A stretch of DNA of 5,804 nt from Chloroflexota bacterium (GTDB taxonomy: Bacteria; Chloroflexota; UBA11872; VXOZ01). Within the stretch, counting starts at the first letter, position 1. Every line of letters starts with the position of its first letter. The stretch lies in contig VXOZ01000382.1 in the NCBI GenBank assembly GCA_009839775.1, positions 1 to 5,804 on the forward strand, written 5' to 3'. This document shows, piece by piece, positions 5,126-5,804 of the stretch. The notes beneath the pieces were generated by a model. It did no database searches. It was not told where the DNA came from and worked only from the letters and a program-made list of their open reading frames with translations. Both the position numbers and the translations under genes were made by a program.

Positions 5126-5804
5126 GTGACCCCCGTCTATTCCATCTGCATGTGCAACTACAATATGGCGCACACCCTTGAACAGGCGGTCACCAGCGTC
5201 GCCGCTCAACTCGACGACAGGTTCGAGATCGTGCTTATCGACGACGGTTCGTCGGACGACAGCGTCTCAATTATGCGCGAACTTTCGGCACACTATTCAA
5301 TCATTCGGGTCATCTCTCTTAAGCGCAATCGGTCGCGGAAGCTCGGCGCGACTCGGAATTTCGGAATTCGCGAAGCGCGGGGACAATATTGCCTATTACA
5401 TCTTGATTGCGATGACACTTGGGAACCCCACATTGTTAGCTGGATTAACGTGTTTCATCAGATCGAGGCCGCTGTGGGCACAGACATTCTCCTCGCCGGC
5501 CAACAAATCCATATCGCCAAGCGCGACCTTCTATTGGAGCACGGACCATATCCGAATGTCTTTCGGGATGAAGATCGCATCATGTATAGGCGATTCGCGG
5601 CACTCGGCATTCTCTGGTTTCTGGAGCACAAGGTTTTTCGCACGCGACTACCACACCGGAAGACTAAGAATTTCCGCCGCACAATCGTTCACACAATTGA
5701 CCATATAACGAATGATTTCCGTCTTGGCGAGCGCTTGAGTAACTACATTTGGCTAGAAGTAAGGCATGCAAGAACTCGAACACTGAAATTGACCTTCTTC
5801 CGCC
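5126..5804 (+). CDS. Glycosyltransferase family 2 (GT-A fold), 3' end outside window
   Basis: The frame is open from GTG 5126 to the right edge (226 codons) with no stop. The protein begins TPVYSICMCNYN, the standard first beta strand of GT2 enzymes, so the GTG is favoured over the Met codons at 5150 and 5165. Further motifs: FEIVLIDDGSSDDS (33-46), with Asp39 and Asp40 binding the nucleotide; RKLGATRNFGIREARGQYCLLHLDCDD (71-97), ending in the metal-binding D-x-D (Asp94-Cys-Asp96); and a later DED (148-150) that may hold the catalytic acid. It probably adds one sugar to a surface glycan. Later residues include long basic stretches (171-188 and 213-226). Base composition falls along the gene, reaching about 43% GC in the line at 5701-5760, so the right side may border another acquired segment. 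The product specificity cannot be read from sequence. Confidence 0.85.
   Translation, partial: MTPVYSICMCNYNMAHTLEQAVTSVAAQLDDRFEIVLIDDGSSDDSVSIMRELSAHYSIIRVISLKRNRSRKLGATRNFGIREARGQYCLLHLDCDDTWEPHIVSWINVFHQIEAAVGTDILLAGQQIHIAKRDLLLEHGPYPNVFRDEDRIMYRRFAALGILWFLEHKVFRTRLPHRKTKNFRRTIVHTIDHITNDFRLGERLSNYIWLEVRHARTRTLKLTFFR

Noticed and set aside
3725..5209. Long open frame of 494 codons on the minus strand
   Set aside because: It lies antisense across the well-supported GT4 gene and into the GT2 gene and has no recognisable domain; in GC-rich coding DNA such frames are common shadows.

Overview
The window is a mosaic stretch of a bacterial surface-glycan biosynthesis locus. The GC-rich backbone (about 60-70% GC in hand-counted lines of the epimerase genes), the codon use, the FkbM/glycosyltransferase mix and the kind of transposase remnant suggest a proteobacterium, probably an alphaproteobacterium. 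No marker gene fixes the taxon. Every intact gene reads on the + strand; the only minus-strand coding signal is a dead transposase tail.

Layout from left to right. (1) The C-terminal end of an FkbM-type methyltransferase enters from the left edge and stops at 326. (2) A clearly AT-richer gene (408-1136) encodes a methyltransferase-like protein with an unusual motif I. (3) A decayed insertion-sequence end lies at 1178-1266. (4) Two overlapping NAD-dependent sugar-nucleotide SDR genes follow. The first (1332-2474, TTG start) closely resembles UDP-sulfoquinovose synthase (SQD1/SqdB/Agl3). The second (2468-3466) is an extended SDR of the UDP-glucose epimerase/dehydratase type. (5) A second remnant of the same IS, in opposite orientation, starts at the last base of the second SDR stop codon (3466) and carries a transposase C-terminus killed by an in-frame TGA. 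(6) A GT4 (GT-B) glycosyltransferase (3809-5122) is followed 3 bases later by a GT2 (GT-A) glycosyltransferase with a GTG start (5126 onward), which runs off the right edge.

Working model: the two SDRs would supply modified nucleotide sugars, possibly UDP-sulfoquinovose (a sulfonated glucose donor) plus a second sugar. The GT4 and GT2 enzymes would add sugars to a surface polysaccharide, and the methyltransferases would decorate it. The most notable structure is that the SDR pair is bracketed by 89-bp inverted copies (78 of 89 positions identical, counted by hand) of one IS 3' end. This looks like a fossil composite transposon, or recombination between IS copies, that delivered or reshuffled a sugar-biosynthesis module within the cluster.
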